Position numbers and translations under genes: made by a program. DNA of 12,189 nt from JAAYAY01 sp964429355. Its GTDB lineage: Bacteria; Planctomycetota; Planctomycetia; Pirellulales; Thermoguttaceae. The stretch is from assembly GCA_964429355.1 (NCBI GenBank), contig CAYSCH010000292.1, positions 1 through 12,189 of the forward strand, in the 5' to 3' direction. The first letter of the stretch is position 1. Every line of letters starts with the position of its first letter. This document shows positions 1 to 7,090 of this stretch, piece after piece. Below the pieces are notes generated by a model. It was not told the DNA's origin and ran no database searches. It was given only the letters and a program-made list of their open reading frames with translations.

Positions 1-932
1 CCGGGATCTGCGGAACGGATGTGCACATCTACAACTGGGACGCCTGGGCGCAGCGGACCGTGCCGGTGCCGATGGTGGTGGGGCATGAATTCGTCGGGAG
101 GATCGTCGAGATCGGGAGCAACGTCAAGGATTTCCAGGTCGACGACATTGTCAGTGGCGAGGGGCACCTGGTGTGTGGCCAGTGCCGCAACTGCCTGGCC
201 GGCCGGCGTCATCTGTGCAAGGACACTCACGGCGTGGGCGTGAACCGGCAAGGGGCCTATGCAGAGTACCTGGCCCTGCCGGTCACGAATGTCTGGCACC
301 ACGAACCGGGGATTCCCCGCGACGTGCAGTCGATCTTCGATCCGCTTGGCAATGCGGTCCATACGGCCCTGACCTTTCCGGTTCTCGGGGAAGACGTGCT
401 CATCACGGGTGCCGGCCCGATCGGGATCATGGCGGCGGCGGTCGTAAGGCACGCCGGTGCCCGTTTCGTCGTTGTCAGCGACGTGAACCCGTACCGGCTG
501 GATCTGGCCAAGAAAGTGAAGCCCACGCTCGTGATCGACGCCCGGCGGGAGAGTATTGCCGACGCCCAGAAGAAACTGGGCATGAAGGAGGGGTTTGACG
601 TCGGCCTGGAGATGTCGGGCAATCCGAATGCATTTCGCGACATGCTGTCCAACATGTGCCACGGCGGCAAGATCGCCATGCTGGGGATTCCCGAGAAGGA
701 GATGGAGATCGACTGGACCAAGGTGGTGTTCAACATGCTCACGATCAAGGGAATCTATGGCCGTGAGATGTATGAAACGTGGTACAAGATGACCGTTCTG
801 ATCCAGGGCGGGCTTGACATCGAACCGGTGATCACCCACCGCTTTCATTACACCCATTTCGAGCAGGGCTTCGAGGTGATGTGCTCGGGCAAGTCGGGCA
901 AAGTCATCCTGACCTGGAAGGAAGAAACCTGA
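1..932 (+). CDS. tdh: L-threonine 3-dehydrogenase, 5' end cut by window edge
   Basis: This enzyme oxidises L-threonine with NAD+ to 2-amino-3-ketobutyrate in the cytoplasm, the first step of threonine conversion to glycine and acetyl-CoA. It is a zinc-dependent medium-chain dehydrogenase. The frame is open from base 3, giving 309 residues. By comparison with the 341-residue E. coli enzyme, as I remember it, about 36 N-terminal residues lie off the window. The first visible residues, GICGTDVHIYNW, hold the catalytic Cys-Thr-His triad. A structural zinc cluster follows (CGQCRNCLAGRRHLC), then the Rossmann NAD motif TGAGPIGIMAA, then the family motifs FDVGLEMSG and KGIYGREMYETWYKM near the C-terminus. 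The stop codon TGA (930-932) shares one base with the kbl ATG, so the two genes are probably translationally coupled. Identification is near certain from similarity along the whole visible length. Confidence 0.97.
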   Translation, partial: GICGTDVHIYNWDAWAQRTVPVPMVVGHEFVGRIVEIGSNVKDFQVDDIVSGEGHLVCGQCRNCLAGRRHLCKDTHGVGVNRQGAYAEYLALPVTNVWHHEPGIPRDVQSIFDPLGNAVHTALTFPVLGEDVLITGAGPIGIMAAAVVRHAGARFVVVSDVNPYRLDLAKKVKPTLVIDARRESIADAQKKLGMKEGFDVGLEMSGNPNAFRDMLSNMCHGGKIAMLGIPEKEMEIDWTKVVFNMLTIKGIYGREMYETWYKMTVLIQGGLDIEPVITHRFHYTHFEQGFEVMCSGKSGKVILTWKEET

Positions 933-2113
933 TGTTCGGCGCCATCAAGCAGCATCTGGCCGGCGAGCTCCAGGAGATCCGCACTGCGGGGCTCTTCAAG
1001 GGTGAACGGGTTATTACCACTCCGCAGCAAGCCCACGTGGGCGTGCTCCAGCGCGAGGTCCTGAACCTGTGTGCCAACAACTACCTGGGGCTGGCAGACC
1101 ATCCGGAGATCGTGGCCGCGGCCCAGGAAGCCCTCCAGCGTTGGGGTTATGGGCTGGCTTCCGTGCGATTTATCTGCGGCACCCAGGAAATTCACAAACA
1201 GCTCGAGCGGCGGATCGCCGAATTCCTGGGAACCGACGACACGATCCTTTACTCTTCCTGCTTCGATGCCAACGGCGGCCTGTTCGAGACGCTCCTTGGG
1301 GCGGAAGATGCCATCATCTCGGATGAACTCAACCATGCCAGCATCATCGACGGTGTGCGGCTCTGCAAGGCTCAGCGTTTCCGCTACAAGAATAGCGACA
1401 TGGCGGATCTCGAGCAGCAACTCCAGCAGGCAACCCCCGCCAGGTTCCGGGCGATCGTGACCGATGGCGTGTTTTCCATGGACGGCATCATTGCCAACCT
1501 GCGAGGGATCTGCGATCTGGCCGATCGCTACGACGCCCTGGTGATCGTGGACGACTCCCACGCTGTCGGCTTCATGGGCCAGACCGGTCGCGGAACGCAC
1601 GAGTATCACGACGTGATGGGGCGAGTGGACGTGCTCACCGGCACGCTGGGCAAGGCCCTCGGCGGGGCCAGCGGCGGCTACACCAGCGGCCGTCAGGAGA
1701 TCATCGACATGCTCCGCCAGCGGAGCCGCCCCTACCTGTTTTCCAACACGGTCGCCCCGCCGATCGTGGGTGCTGCCTTGAAAACACTGGAACTCCTCTC
1801 CCGGTCGACGGAACTGCGCGACCGGCTGGAGGCGAACACGCGCCTGTTTCGCGACGGTATGGCACGGCGCGGTTTCCAGATCACCCCCGGCGAGCACCCG
1901 ATTGTGCCCATCATGCTGGGCGACGCGGTGCTGGCAGCCAGGATGGCCGAGGCTCTGCTGGAGCGAGGGATCTATGTGGTGGGATTCTCGTTCCCGGTCG
2001 TGCCCAAGGGGAAGGCTCGGATCCGCGTGCAGGTTTCGGCGGCGCATACGACGGAGGATTTGGAGTTTGCGATGGAGGCGTTTTCGGCGGTGAAGGAGGA
2101 GTTGGGGGTGTGA
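932..2113 (+). CDS. kbl: 2-amino-3-ketobutyrate CoA ligase (glycine C-acetyltransferase)
   Basis: A PLP enzyme of the alpha-oxoamine synthase family, 393 residues (E. coli Kbl is 398). It cleaves 2-amino-3-ketobutyrate with CoA into glycine and acetyl-CoA, completing the pathway begun by Tdh. Visible motifs are NLCANNYLGLADHP (45-58), ASVRFICGTQ (76-85), SSCFDANGGLFETLLGAEDA (108-127), the cofactor-side VDDSHAVG (206-213), and LTGTLGKALGGASGGY (235-250), in which Lys241 should form the Schiff base with PLP. PYLFSNT and FPVVPKGKARIR near the C-terminus are also family-typical. I chose the ATG at 932 because AAGGA (918-922) lies 9 bases upstream and the start overlaps the tdh stop. A GTG at 881, inside tdh, is in frame but would add an unconserved extension. 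The gene is intact and its operon with tdh is clear. Confidence 0.97.
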   Translation: MFGAIKQHLAGELQEIRTAGLFKGERVITTPQQAHVGVLQREVLNLCANNYLGLADHPEIVAAAQEALQRWGYGLASVRFICGTQEIHKQLERRIAEFLGTDDTILYSSCFDANGGLFETLLGAEDAIISDELNHASIIDGVRLCKAQRFRYKNSDMADLEQQLQQATPARFRAIVTDGVFSMDGIIANLRGICDLADRYDALVIVDDSHAVGFMGQTGRGTHEYHDVMGRVDVLTGTLGKALGGASGGYTSGRQEIIDMLRQRSRPYLFSNTVAPPIVGAALKTLELLSRSTELRDRLEANTRLFRDGMARRGFQITPGEHPIVPIMLGDAVLAARMAEALLERGIYVVGFSFPVVPKGKARIRVQVSAAHTTEDLEFAMEAFSAVKEELGV

Positions 2114-2282
2114 TGGGCGGTCCGAAGAATGGCAAGGTATCGGCGTGCAATTCGACGAGAGCGACAACGAGAGCCTCTGGAAAAAGGTTGCGGAAGGCAC
2201 TGTGGCAGACTTCATCCTGGCCGTTCTGCAACACCTACACGAGGAATCCGCGGTCGCACCGGGCGGGAGCGACTCACTCTGA
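2113..2282 (+). pseudogene. Small ORF remnant after kbl, probably frameshifted
   Basis: I do not recognise this protein. An ATG (2113-2115) overlaps the kbl stop as TGATG, exactly as kbl overlaps tdh. Read from that ATG, the codons soon turn arginine-rich and unlike the neighbours. The frame beginning at 2124 instead reads EEWQGIGVQFDESDNESLWK and continues through an acidic, helix-like stretch (AEGTVADFILAVLQHLHEE) to a TGA at 2280-2282, with G/C-rich third positions like the flanking genes. One extra base near 2124 would join the two into a protein of about 57 residues. The alternative is an intact 45-residue protein from GTG 2145, which has AAGG 7 bases upstream. Seen directly: the overlap and the coding-like frame. 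Inferred: that the gene is broken, or that there is a sequencing error. Confidence 0.4.
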
Positions 2283-2468
2283 GGTGCCGTTCTGACGGCC
2301 TTCGACGCTCTTGCGCTCAGGTGTGACGCCGCTGTCTTACTCCGGATCCGGGCTGCTGCCGCGCCTCGATTGATTGCTGCAGCAATTCCTCGTGCGGCTA
2401 TGCCACCCCGACGTTTCTCCGACCACGCTGCAGAGGATCGCCGAGTCACCCACGGAGCTGCACTCCCG
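2283..2468. other. Intergenic remainder between kbl and the two-TM gene
   Basis: Together with the remnant before it, this fills the 355 bases between two convergent genes. I see no convincing coding frame here. It holds a 14-bp perfect palindrome, ATTGCTGCAGCAAT (2373-2386), which has no loop and no following T-run and so does not look like an intrinsic terminator. Nothing else stands out. Confidence 0.4.
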
Positions 2469-2873
2469 TTAGCGATCATGCGACCTGTACGCTTTCAACT
2501 GTTCCACAGCGCCAACACCGAGATGCGCGACGATGCCCAGTACCACGATCATCGCGACGTTTCTCTTCGCCCGCCGACGGGAGTAATGAGCGGTTCGTTC
2601 TATGGAATTCTTCCGCCATTCCGGGTCCATGGCAATGCGGGTCTTGTGCAACTCCGTTTCGGACTCGGCCGAATCAATCTGGTCAAGAAGATTCTTCGTC
2701 AGTGGATCTTCGTATTTCACAGGCTTCCAGATCCAGCTGTACTCATAGGAATCAGTCGTCGGAACATGGTAGGGTACGTAGAGGAAGGCCCCTACCGCCA
2801 AGACGGCGGTGATACAAGAACAAACCTTCTGCGCCAGTGAAAACCCCTCCCAAATTTCCGGGATTCCTGCCAT
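2469..2873 (-). CDS. Hypothetical protein with two predicted membrane segments
   Basis: An unrecognised 134-residue protein. A hydrophobic segment near residues 17-38 (VCSCITAVLAVGAFLYVP) and a second near 105-125 (VAMIVVLGIVAHLGVGAV) flank a charged, Trp/Tyr-containing middle of about 65 residues that ends in an RRRAKR cluster. This suggests an inner-membrane protein with both ends on one side and the middle domain on the other. The positive cluster just before the second helix hints that that side is cytoplasmic, but topology is inference. The start is well supported: GGAGGTA (2881-2887 on the opposite strand) lies 7 bases before the ATG. The gene stands alone, convergent with kbl, and may be co-oriented with the glycosidase-like gene upstream, 344 bases away. 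No family could be assigned. Confidence 0.72.
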   Translation of the reverse strand: MAGIPEIWEGFSLAQKVCSCITAVLAVGAFLYVPYHVPTTDSYEYSWIWKPVKYEDPLTKNLLDQIDSAESETELHKTRIAMDPEWRKNSIERTAHYSRRRAKRNVAMIVVLGIVAHLGVGAVEQLKAYRSHDR

Positions 2874-3217
2874 CGTTGGGTACCTCCGGGGTTGTTGTTT
2901 CGATCACCGCCAGTCATTCGCCAAGCGGCTGCGAATCTTGCCGCAGAATGAAATACCATGACATGCATGGACACGGGTAGATCTCCTGGGAATCACGAAG
3001 GCCCCGGGGGCAGTTCGTTTTCTTTTCGGAGCCGACGAATCCGGAAAATCATTGAGGTTGCCCGCGTCTGCCCCGCGGAACGTTCAATTCTTGCCGGACT
3101 GCTGCCGGGCTACACTGGATTCCTGCGGCAACTCCTCCGTCGCCTGAGAAACCCTCACAGAACGTACGAGTTTCCCACGGGCATGGATGTGCACAGCCGG
3201 TGGTTTTGTTAGCGGCT
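2874..3217. other. Intergenic region, no gene seen
   Basis: These 344 bases separate two minus-strand genes. Frames on either strand are short or have codon use unlike the neighbours. The end nearest 2873 carries the ribosome binding site of the two-TM gene. At the other end, right after the glycosidase-like stop, an AGCCG/CGGCT inverted repeat (3195-3217, 13-base loop) could form a weak hairpin without a T-run. I saw no convincing promoter, although one for the two-TM gene should lie here. Confidence 0.45.
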
Positions 3218-4525
3218 CTAAATCTCTCCCCGCAGCATCCGCCCAATCTGACCAGTGAGCCTGAGGTAGTGGTCCGTCGGGAGGCCTTCATAGGTGACAA
3301 AGTGGCTTTCGCCGACCGGCGGATCATTGGTGCATTTGAAGATGGCCGTTCCTTCGTCGATCTCGTCGAACATGGCCACGTAGAGCATCTCGGCCCCGGC
3401 CTGGCGATCGGCAACCGCCTGGGACCAGAGGAATTCGCCTTTGAGCCGGGGGATCTGGTCGAGCGGGGCATCTTCGCCGCGGCTCTTGTGGAGGTTGTGC
3501 CAACTGAAGCCCGGAAACACGACCGGGAGGTAGTCCAAGCCCGCTTCCCTGCACCAGGCGAGGTCCGGAGCGGTCCACTCCTGGGCGTGTCGACGGGCGG
3601 TCTCGGGCGTGTGGTAGCGACCGACCGTCCACGGGCTGACGATGTCGGCGCGCCGGATGATCGCGTGGAGCGAGTCGTCGTCGATCGCGTCCCGCGAAAG
3701 GGTCCGCCAGCCGGTGGGCACGCCGACCATGACCGTGTTGTTGCCATACTTCGGGTCATCTTTGAGGAACCGAATGAGCGCTTCGCACTCCTGGAGCGTA
3801 TAGCGCCGTCCGTCGTTGAAACCGATCCCCCACACAGCCACGACGGGCCGGCCACGGTGATGCTGGTATGCCGCGTCGCTGCGAATCTGCATCCGGTCGA
3901 CCAGCAACCGCCAGTCTTCCATGACGATCCGCTCGATATCTCCTTCGCCCATTCCCGACAGATCGTACATGATCGCCCAGGTGCGCCCGGTGCGGTTGGC
4001 TCCTTCACGGACGTTGTTGGCAACCAGGTTGCGATGGTTCAAATCGCGCGCCGAGCGAAGGGAGACACCAAACCGTTGCAGAAATACGCCGTCGATCCCG
4101 AACTCGGCCATCCACTGGAAGTGACGCAGAACGGTTTTGCTGTTGCATGGGCTGAAGAGTTCGGCCGGGCGCCCGTCGGCATGCCGGAAGGCCGTCGGGT
4201 AGCGCTCCTCGGCCTCGAATTCGGAAACGTCGGGCCAGAGGTCGAAGGTGCAACTGCCGGGCGCCAATCCCCGACGTCCGGCGTAGTGGCGCCAACCGAT
4301 ATCTGCCCCGTCCCCCTCGGCGGCGAACCAACCCTGATAGCCACACATGACCTTGCCGCGAAGCGTCGCCGTATCGGCACCTGAAAGGTGGGGGCCCTCG
4401 TAGGGCCTCATGCGATCAATAACGGCTTCGCGAGTCGTTTCGTTCGACGGCCCCGCTGAGACAGGGAATACCGGCAGGAGCACCACGATCAACGGAACCG
4501 CGAGAAATCGGGGGTGAAGTGTCAT
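3218..4525 (-). CDS. Secreted glycoside hydrolase family 71/99-like protein
   Basis: A 435-residue exported protein resembling the bacterial GH71/99-like group, often annotated as xylosidase or arabinosidase without biochemical proof. The related GH99 family contains endo-acting alpha-mannosidases. The substrate here is unknown. Residues 1-25 form a signal peptide (hydrophobic FLAVPLIVVLLPVF, then VSA-G). Family-like stretches in order are KVMCGYQGWF (58-67), FQWMAEFGIDGVFLQRF (136-152), PVVAVWGIGF (227-236), VMVGVPTGWR (265-274), VVFPGFSWHNL (335-345), KGEFLWSQ (362-369) and YVAMFDEIDEGTAIFK (382-397). The acidic DEIDE cluster is a candidate for the active site, by inference. I chose the ATG at 4525 because it starts the signal peptide; a TTG at 4573 is in frame but has no ribosome binding site. 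There is no transporter, regulator or sulfatase nearby to suggest a polysaccharide locus. Confidence 0.85.
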   Translation of the reverse strand: MTLHPRFLAVPLIVVLLPVFPVSAGPSNETTREAVIDRMRPYEGPHLSGADTATLRGKVMCGYQGWFAAEGDGADIGWRHYAGRRGLAPGSCTFDLWPDVSEFEAEERYPTAFRHADGRPAELFSPCNSKTVLRHFQWMAEFGIDGVFLQRFGVSLRSARDLNHRNLVANNVREGANRTGRTWAIMYDLSGMGEGDIERIVMEDWRLLVDRMQIRSDAAYQHHRGRPVVAVWGIGFNDGRRYTLQECEALIRFLKDDPKYGNNTVMVGVPTGWRTLSRDAIDDDSLHAIIRRADIVSPWTVGRYHTPETARRHAQEWTAPDLAWCREAGLDYLPVVFPGFSWHNLHKSRGEDAPLDQIPRLKGEFLWSQAVADRQAGAEMLYVAMFDEIDEGTAIFKCTNDPPVGESHFVTYEGLPTDHYLRLTGQIGRMLRGEI

Positions 4526-4848
4526 GGCAGCGGGGAATCCTGATAGGGCCAAGCAAGCGAAGTGTTGTCGCAAGATACTACTGTGTATATGGTTACGAAA
4601 TTCTCTGGCTCCGGCGTTGGGGCCATTTGCCGAATTGTAGCGGTTTCTCCCAGACTATCGTGCCCCAGCATCGTGGTCCAGTCGCACCCCCGCGTATGGC
4701 ACTTTCGCGCTATGGGCTGCCTCGGCCAACTCACCAACTGACCTTGAGCGACCCGTCGTTATTGGCTACAAGTCCCCGGTTTTTTGGGCTTTGCGGAGTT
4801 CCAGGTCGAACCGGACCGTTCGATACAGTTCGCACGGAGGCATATTCC
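4526..4848. other. Divergent intergenic region
   Basis: These 323 bases hold the control regions of two divergent genes. The plus-strand side has a promoter candidate (described separately) and a strong ribosome binding site, GGAGG at 4836-4840. The minus-strand side, facing the glycosidase-like gene, is locally A/T-richer around 4570-4610, with TATACA-like hexamers but no convincing -35 partner. The plus frame happens to stay open upstream of the SH3 gene, but its codons do not look like a protein. Confidence 0.5.
4744..4772 (+). promoter_or_regulatory. Candidate sigma-70-type promoter for the SH3 gene
   Basis: TTGAGC (4744-4749) and TACAAG (4767-4772) are separated by exactly 17 bases, each matching four of six consensus positions. 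The start codon is about 70 bases beyond the predicted transcription start. This is a by-eye match; promoter consensus in this group is poorly known to me. Confidence 0.3.
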
Positions 4849-6387
4849 ATGCGTTTCGGGGTTTCAGTTGTTTCGCTTCTGGCCGCCCTTGCCGGCGTGC
4901 AGGTGTTGCTGGCAGCCGATCGGCAGATGCCATACAAGGCCTACGTCGTATCGGACGGGGCCTACGTCCGTTCGGGACCCGGAAAGAACTATTACCCCAC
5001 GATGAAACTCCCGCTTGGTGCGGAGGTTGAGGTGTACCGGCACGATCCGGGCGGTTGGTACGCGATCAAACCGCCCGAAGAGAGCTTTGCCTGGGTGGCC
5101 GCTCGCTATGTGGAAACGAGTGAAGACGGCTTGGGCACCATCACCGGCGAGCAGGTGGCCGCCCGAGTGGGTAGCAGCTTCAGCGACATCCGGGATGTCA
5201 TTCAGGTGCGGCTCCACGAAGGCGAAGTGGTCGAAATCCTTGGCGAAAAGCAATTCACGGGTACTTCCGAGGCAGGGCGATGGTATCGAATTGCTCCGCC
5301 GGCCGGCGAGTTCCGCTGGATATTTGGAAGGATGGTCGATGCGGACTATATGACTTCGGGTGTTCGCGAGTCAGCGGGCAACACCAGTCCGCTCTTGCTT
5401 CCGCCGAGAGCCCCTGTTGGTCTTGAGGCCACCGCCAACGAGCGATTGGAGGAACCGGCTCGCTTGAATGAACTTCAAGAGCCAAGGGGAACAGGGAAGG
5501 AAGTCGATTTCGCTGTTCTTGAACCGGCCGTCCTGGATTTGAGTGAGGAGAGAATCGGCGGAACGGAGACGAGTCCCGAGCCGGCCGGTCAACAGGCGAA
5601 TTGGGTTGCATCCGATGGCGAGGTTTCGGATCCGGCCGAGCCAAGGCCGGTTCGTGCCGAAAGGATCGCCGCCCATGAGGAAGCGGTGCAGTCTCTGCCC
5701 AGTGAATCGGAGTCCGGGGGGACTGAGGCCAAGAAACCGCTCGGCTACGTCTCTCCTCGAATCCCCGAACTCAATGAAACGGCAGAAGAGGCTCCCCGGC
5801 CGGTTGCAGGCCGTCCGTCACTGCCGTTTGGGGAAGCACTCGAACGCCTGGAGTTCGAGCTGACCGGGATGCTGGCGGAAGAACCCACGGTCTGGTCGCT
5901 GACGGAGCTGGAAATTCAGGCTCAATCGTTGCTGGAGAGAGCCAGCACCGCCCTGGAACGGGGAAAAGTGCGATTGTTGCTGAAAAAGATCGCCCAATCC
6001 AATGATGTCAAACAGCGGTACGCGAAGTTCGTTGATTCCGAGGTCCAGCTTGACCGCCGCGAACAGCGGCTCGAATCGCTGCGGGCTGAACCTGGGTCGA
6101 GCGATTCTCAAGATTCTGGGCTGGCTCCATCGCAGGCCGCCCCGCGATACGACGGCTATGGCCGTCTGGGACGCGTCGTGACTTCTGATACGGACGCTCC
6201 CCGGTATGCGCTTGTCGATGCCTCGGGTAAAGTAACATGTTTCGTCACGCCGGCGCCCGGCTTGAATCTCGACAACTACGTGGGAGATCAAATCGGTGTG
6301 GTCGGAACCTCCGGCTACATTCCGAAGAGGCAAGCACGCCACGTGACGGCCAAGCATGTCACGCCGCTCGACACGGCCTTGCGATAG
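4849..6387 (+). CDS. Exported protein with two SH3-like domains and a conserved C-terminal module
   Basis: 512 residues, with a signal peptide at about 1-23 (VSVVSLLAALAGVQVLLAAD), so it probably acts in the periplasm or envelope. Two bacterial SH3 (SH3b-like) repeats follow. The first, about 29-90, contains YVRSGPGKNYYPTMKLPLGA and WVAARYVET. The second, about 98-167, contains GEVVEILGE, GRWYRIAPP and FRWIFGRMV. Such domains usually bind peptidoglycan or peptides. A long, low-complexity Glu/Pro-rich linker comes next, then a charged helical stretch (about 325-418) that could be coiled coil. The last 80 or so residues form a beta-rich module (RYALVDASGKVTCFVTP, YVGDQIGVVGTSGYIP) that I recall in planctomycete SH3 proteins. 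GGAGG (4836-4840) lies 8 bases before the ATG, which fixes the start. The CYTH gene begins 14 bases after the stop, suggesting an operon. Confidence 0.85.
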   Translation: MRFGVSVVSLLAALAGVQVLLAADRQMPYKAYVVSDGAYVRSGPGKNYYPTMKLPLGAEVEVYRHDPGGWYAIKPPEESFAWVAARYVETSEDGLGTITGEQVAARVGSSFSDIRDVIQVRLHEGEVVEILGEKQFTGTSEAGRWYRIAPPAGEFRWIFGRMVDADYMTSGVRESAGNTSPLLLPPRAPVGLEATANERLEEPARLNELQEPRGTGKEVDFAVLEPAVLDLSEERIGGTETSPEPAGQQANWVASDGEVSDPAEPRPVRAERIAAHEEAVQSLPSESESGGTEAKKPLGYVSPRIPELNETAEEAPRPVAGRPSLPFGEALERLEFELTGMLAEEPTVWSLTELEIQAQSLLERASTALERGKVRLLLKKIAQSNDVKQRYAKFVDSEVQLDRREQRLESLRAEPGSSDSQDSGLAPSQAAPRYDGYGRLGRVVTSDTDAPRYALVDASGKVTCFVTPAPGLNLDNYVGDQIGVVGTSGYIPKRQARHVTAKHVTPLDTALR

Positions 6388-6401
6388 CCCAAAATGGCCT
6401 C

Positions 6402-6911
6402 ATGCGCAACATCGAATTGAAAGCCCGGCTTATCGATCTCGATGCCGCGCGCCGGGTGGCCCAGTCTATTGCGACCAAGCATCTGGGCATTCAAGAACAG
6501 GCCGACACTTACTTCCGCTGTTCCAAGGGACGGCTCAAGTTGCGGCAAATCGAACACGCCCCGGCGCACTTGATCTACTACGCCCGGCCTGATGAGGACG
6601 GTCCGAGGGCCAGCGAGTACCGACTCGTCCCAGTGGCCAATCCGGAGACTCTCAAGGCGGCGCTTGCGGAGGCCTACGGCATCTGGTGTGTCGTACGGAA
6701 GCACCGCGAAATCTATCTCTACCACAACGTGCGAATTCACCTCGACAGGGTGGAAGAACTTGGCACATTTCTGGAGTTTGAAGCGGTTCTCGGCCCGCAG
6801 GTCGATGACGAACAAGGCTACGCCCAGTTGGCCGATCTCCGCGCGCGTTTCTCGATTGCCGACGCCGATCTCCTGGCCGTCTCGTACAGCGATCTCCTGG
6901 CGAAAGACTGA
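6402..6911 (+). CDS. CYTH-domain protein, CyaB (class IV adenylate cyclase)-like
   Basis: 169 residues, the usual size for a single CYTH domain, which folds into an eight-stranded tunnel that handles triphosphates with divalent metal. Family members make cAMP (class IV cyclases) or hydrolyse thiamine triphosphate or tripolyphosphate. Characteristic residues in order: NIELK (3-7), DTYF (35-38), RLKLRQ (44-49), SEYRLV (71-76), VVRKHRE (97-103), RIHLDRVEELGTFLEFE (111-127). The first Glu of the usual ExExK signature is Asn3, as I recall for many CyaB-like proteins, so cyclase activity should not be assumed. The ATG at 6402 is the start because the domain begins at once. No clear ribosome binding site precedes it, so translation may depend on coupling with the SH3 gene, whose stop is 14 bases upstream. 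Confidence 0.85.
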   Translation: MRNIELKARLIDLDAARRVAQSIATKHLGIQEQADTYFRCSKGRLKLRQIEHAPAHLIYYARPDEDGPRASEYRLVPVANPETLKAALAEAYGIWCVVRKHREIYLYHNVRIHLDRVEELGTFLEFEAVLGPQVDDEQGYAQLADLRARFSIADADLLAVSYSDLLAKD

Positions 6912-6996
6912 GTGCCCACTCTTCTGGCCGGTGGTTGGGCTCGTTTCTTAACCTATTGCCAGATAGCGGTTTGTAGCTTGAGTGTGGCATACGCGA

Positions 6997-7025
6997 TTGT
7001 CGCCGTCTGGGCCGGTGAATAGAGT
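6997..7025 (+). promoter_or_regulatory. Candidate promoter for citrate synthase
   Basis: TTGTCG (6997-7002) and TAGAGT (7020-7025) lie 17 bases apart, each with four of six consensus matches, and leave a leader of about 60 bases before the ATG at 7091. A T8 run (about 7045-7052) sits in that leader. By-eye match only. Confidence 0.27.
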
Positions 7026-7090
7026 GAACCGGTTGAGCAAATTGTTTTTTTTGAGATCCAGGAAACGATCTTTGGCCGCGAGGGTTTTCC

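Noticed and set aside
2373..2386. Perfect 14-bp palindrome ATTGCTGCAGCAAT as an operator or terminator
   Set aside because: A single short palindrome between two gene ends, with no loop, T-run or promoter nearby, could arise by chance.
848..2479. 543-codon minus-strand open frame opposite kbl
   Set aside because: It is antisense to an unmistakable kbl and part of tdh, and its content is the usual His/Arg-rich shadow of GC-rich DNA.
2958..3212. 84-codon plus-strand frame in the gap between minus-strand genes
   Set aside because: It has Arg/Ser-rich composition, no ribosome binding site and no recognisable motif.
3200..4384. Long plus-strand open frame opposite the glycosidase-like gene
   Set aside because: It is a shadow of the minus-strand gene, which has a signal peptide and family motifs; the plus frame matches nothing.
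4519..4848. In-frame upstream extension of the SH3 gene
   Set aside because: The open stretch has no ribosome binding site or protein-like codon use, and it would bury the signal peptide that starts at 4849 behind a strong GGAGG site.
7045..7052. T8 run before citrate synthase as an intrinsic terminator
   Set aside because: No stable stem lies immediately upstream; the nearby CCGGT/ACCGG repeat is short and badly spaced.
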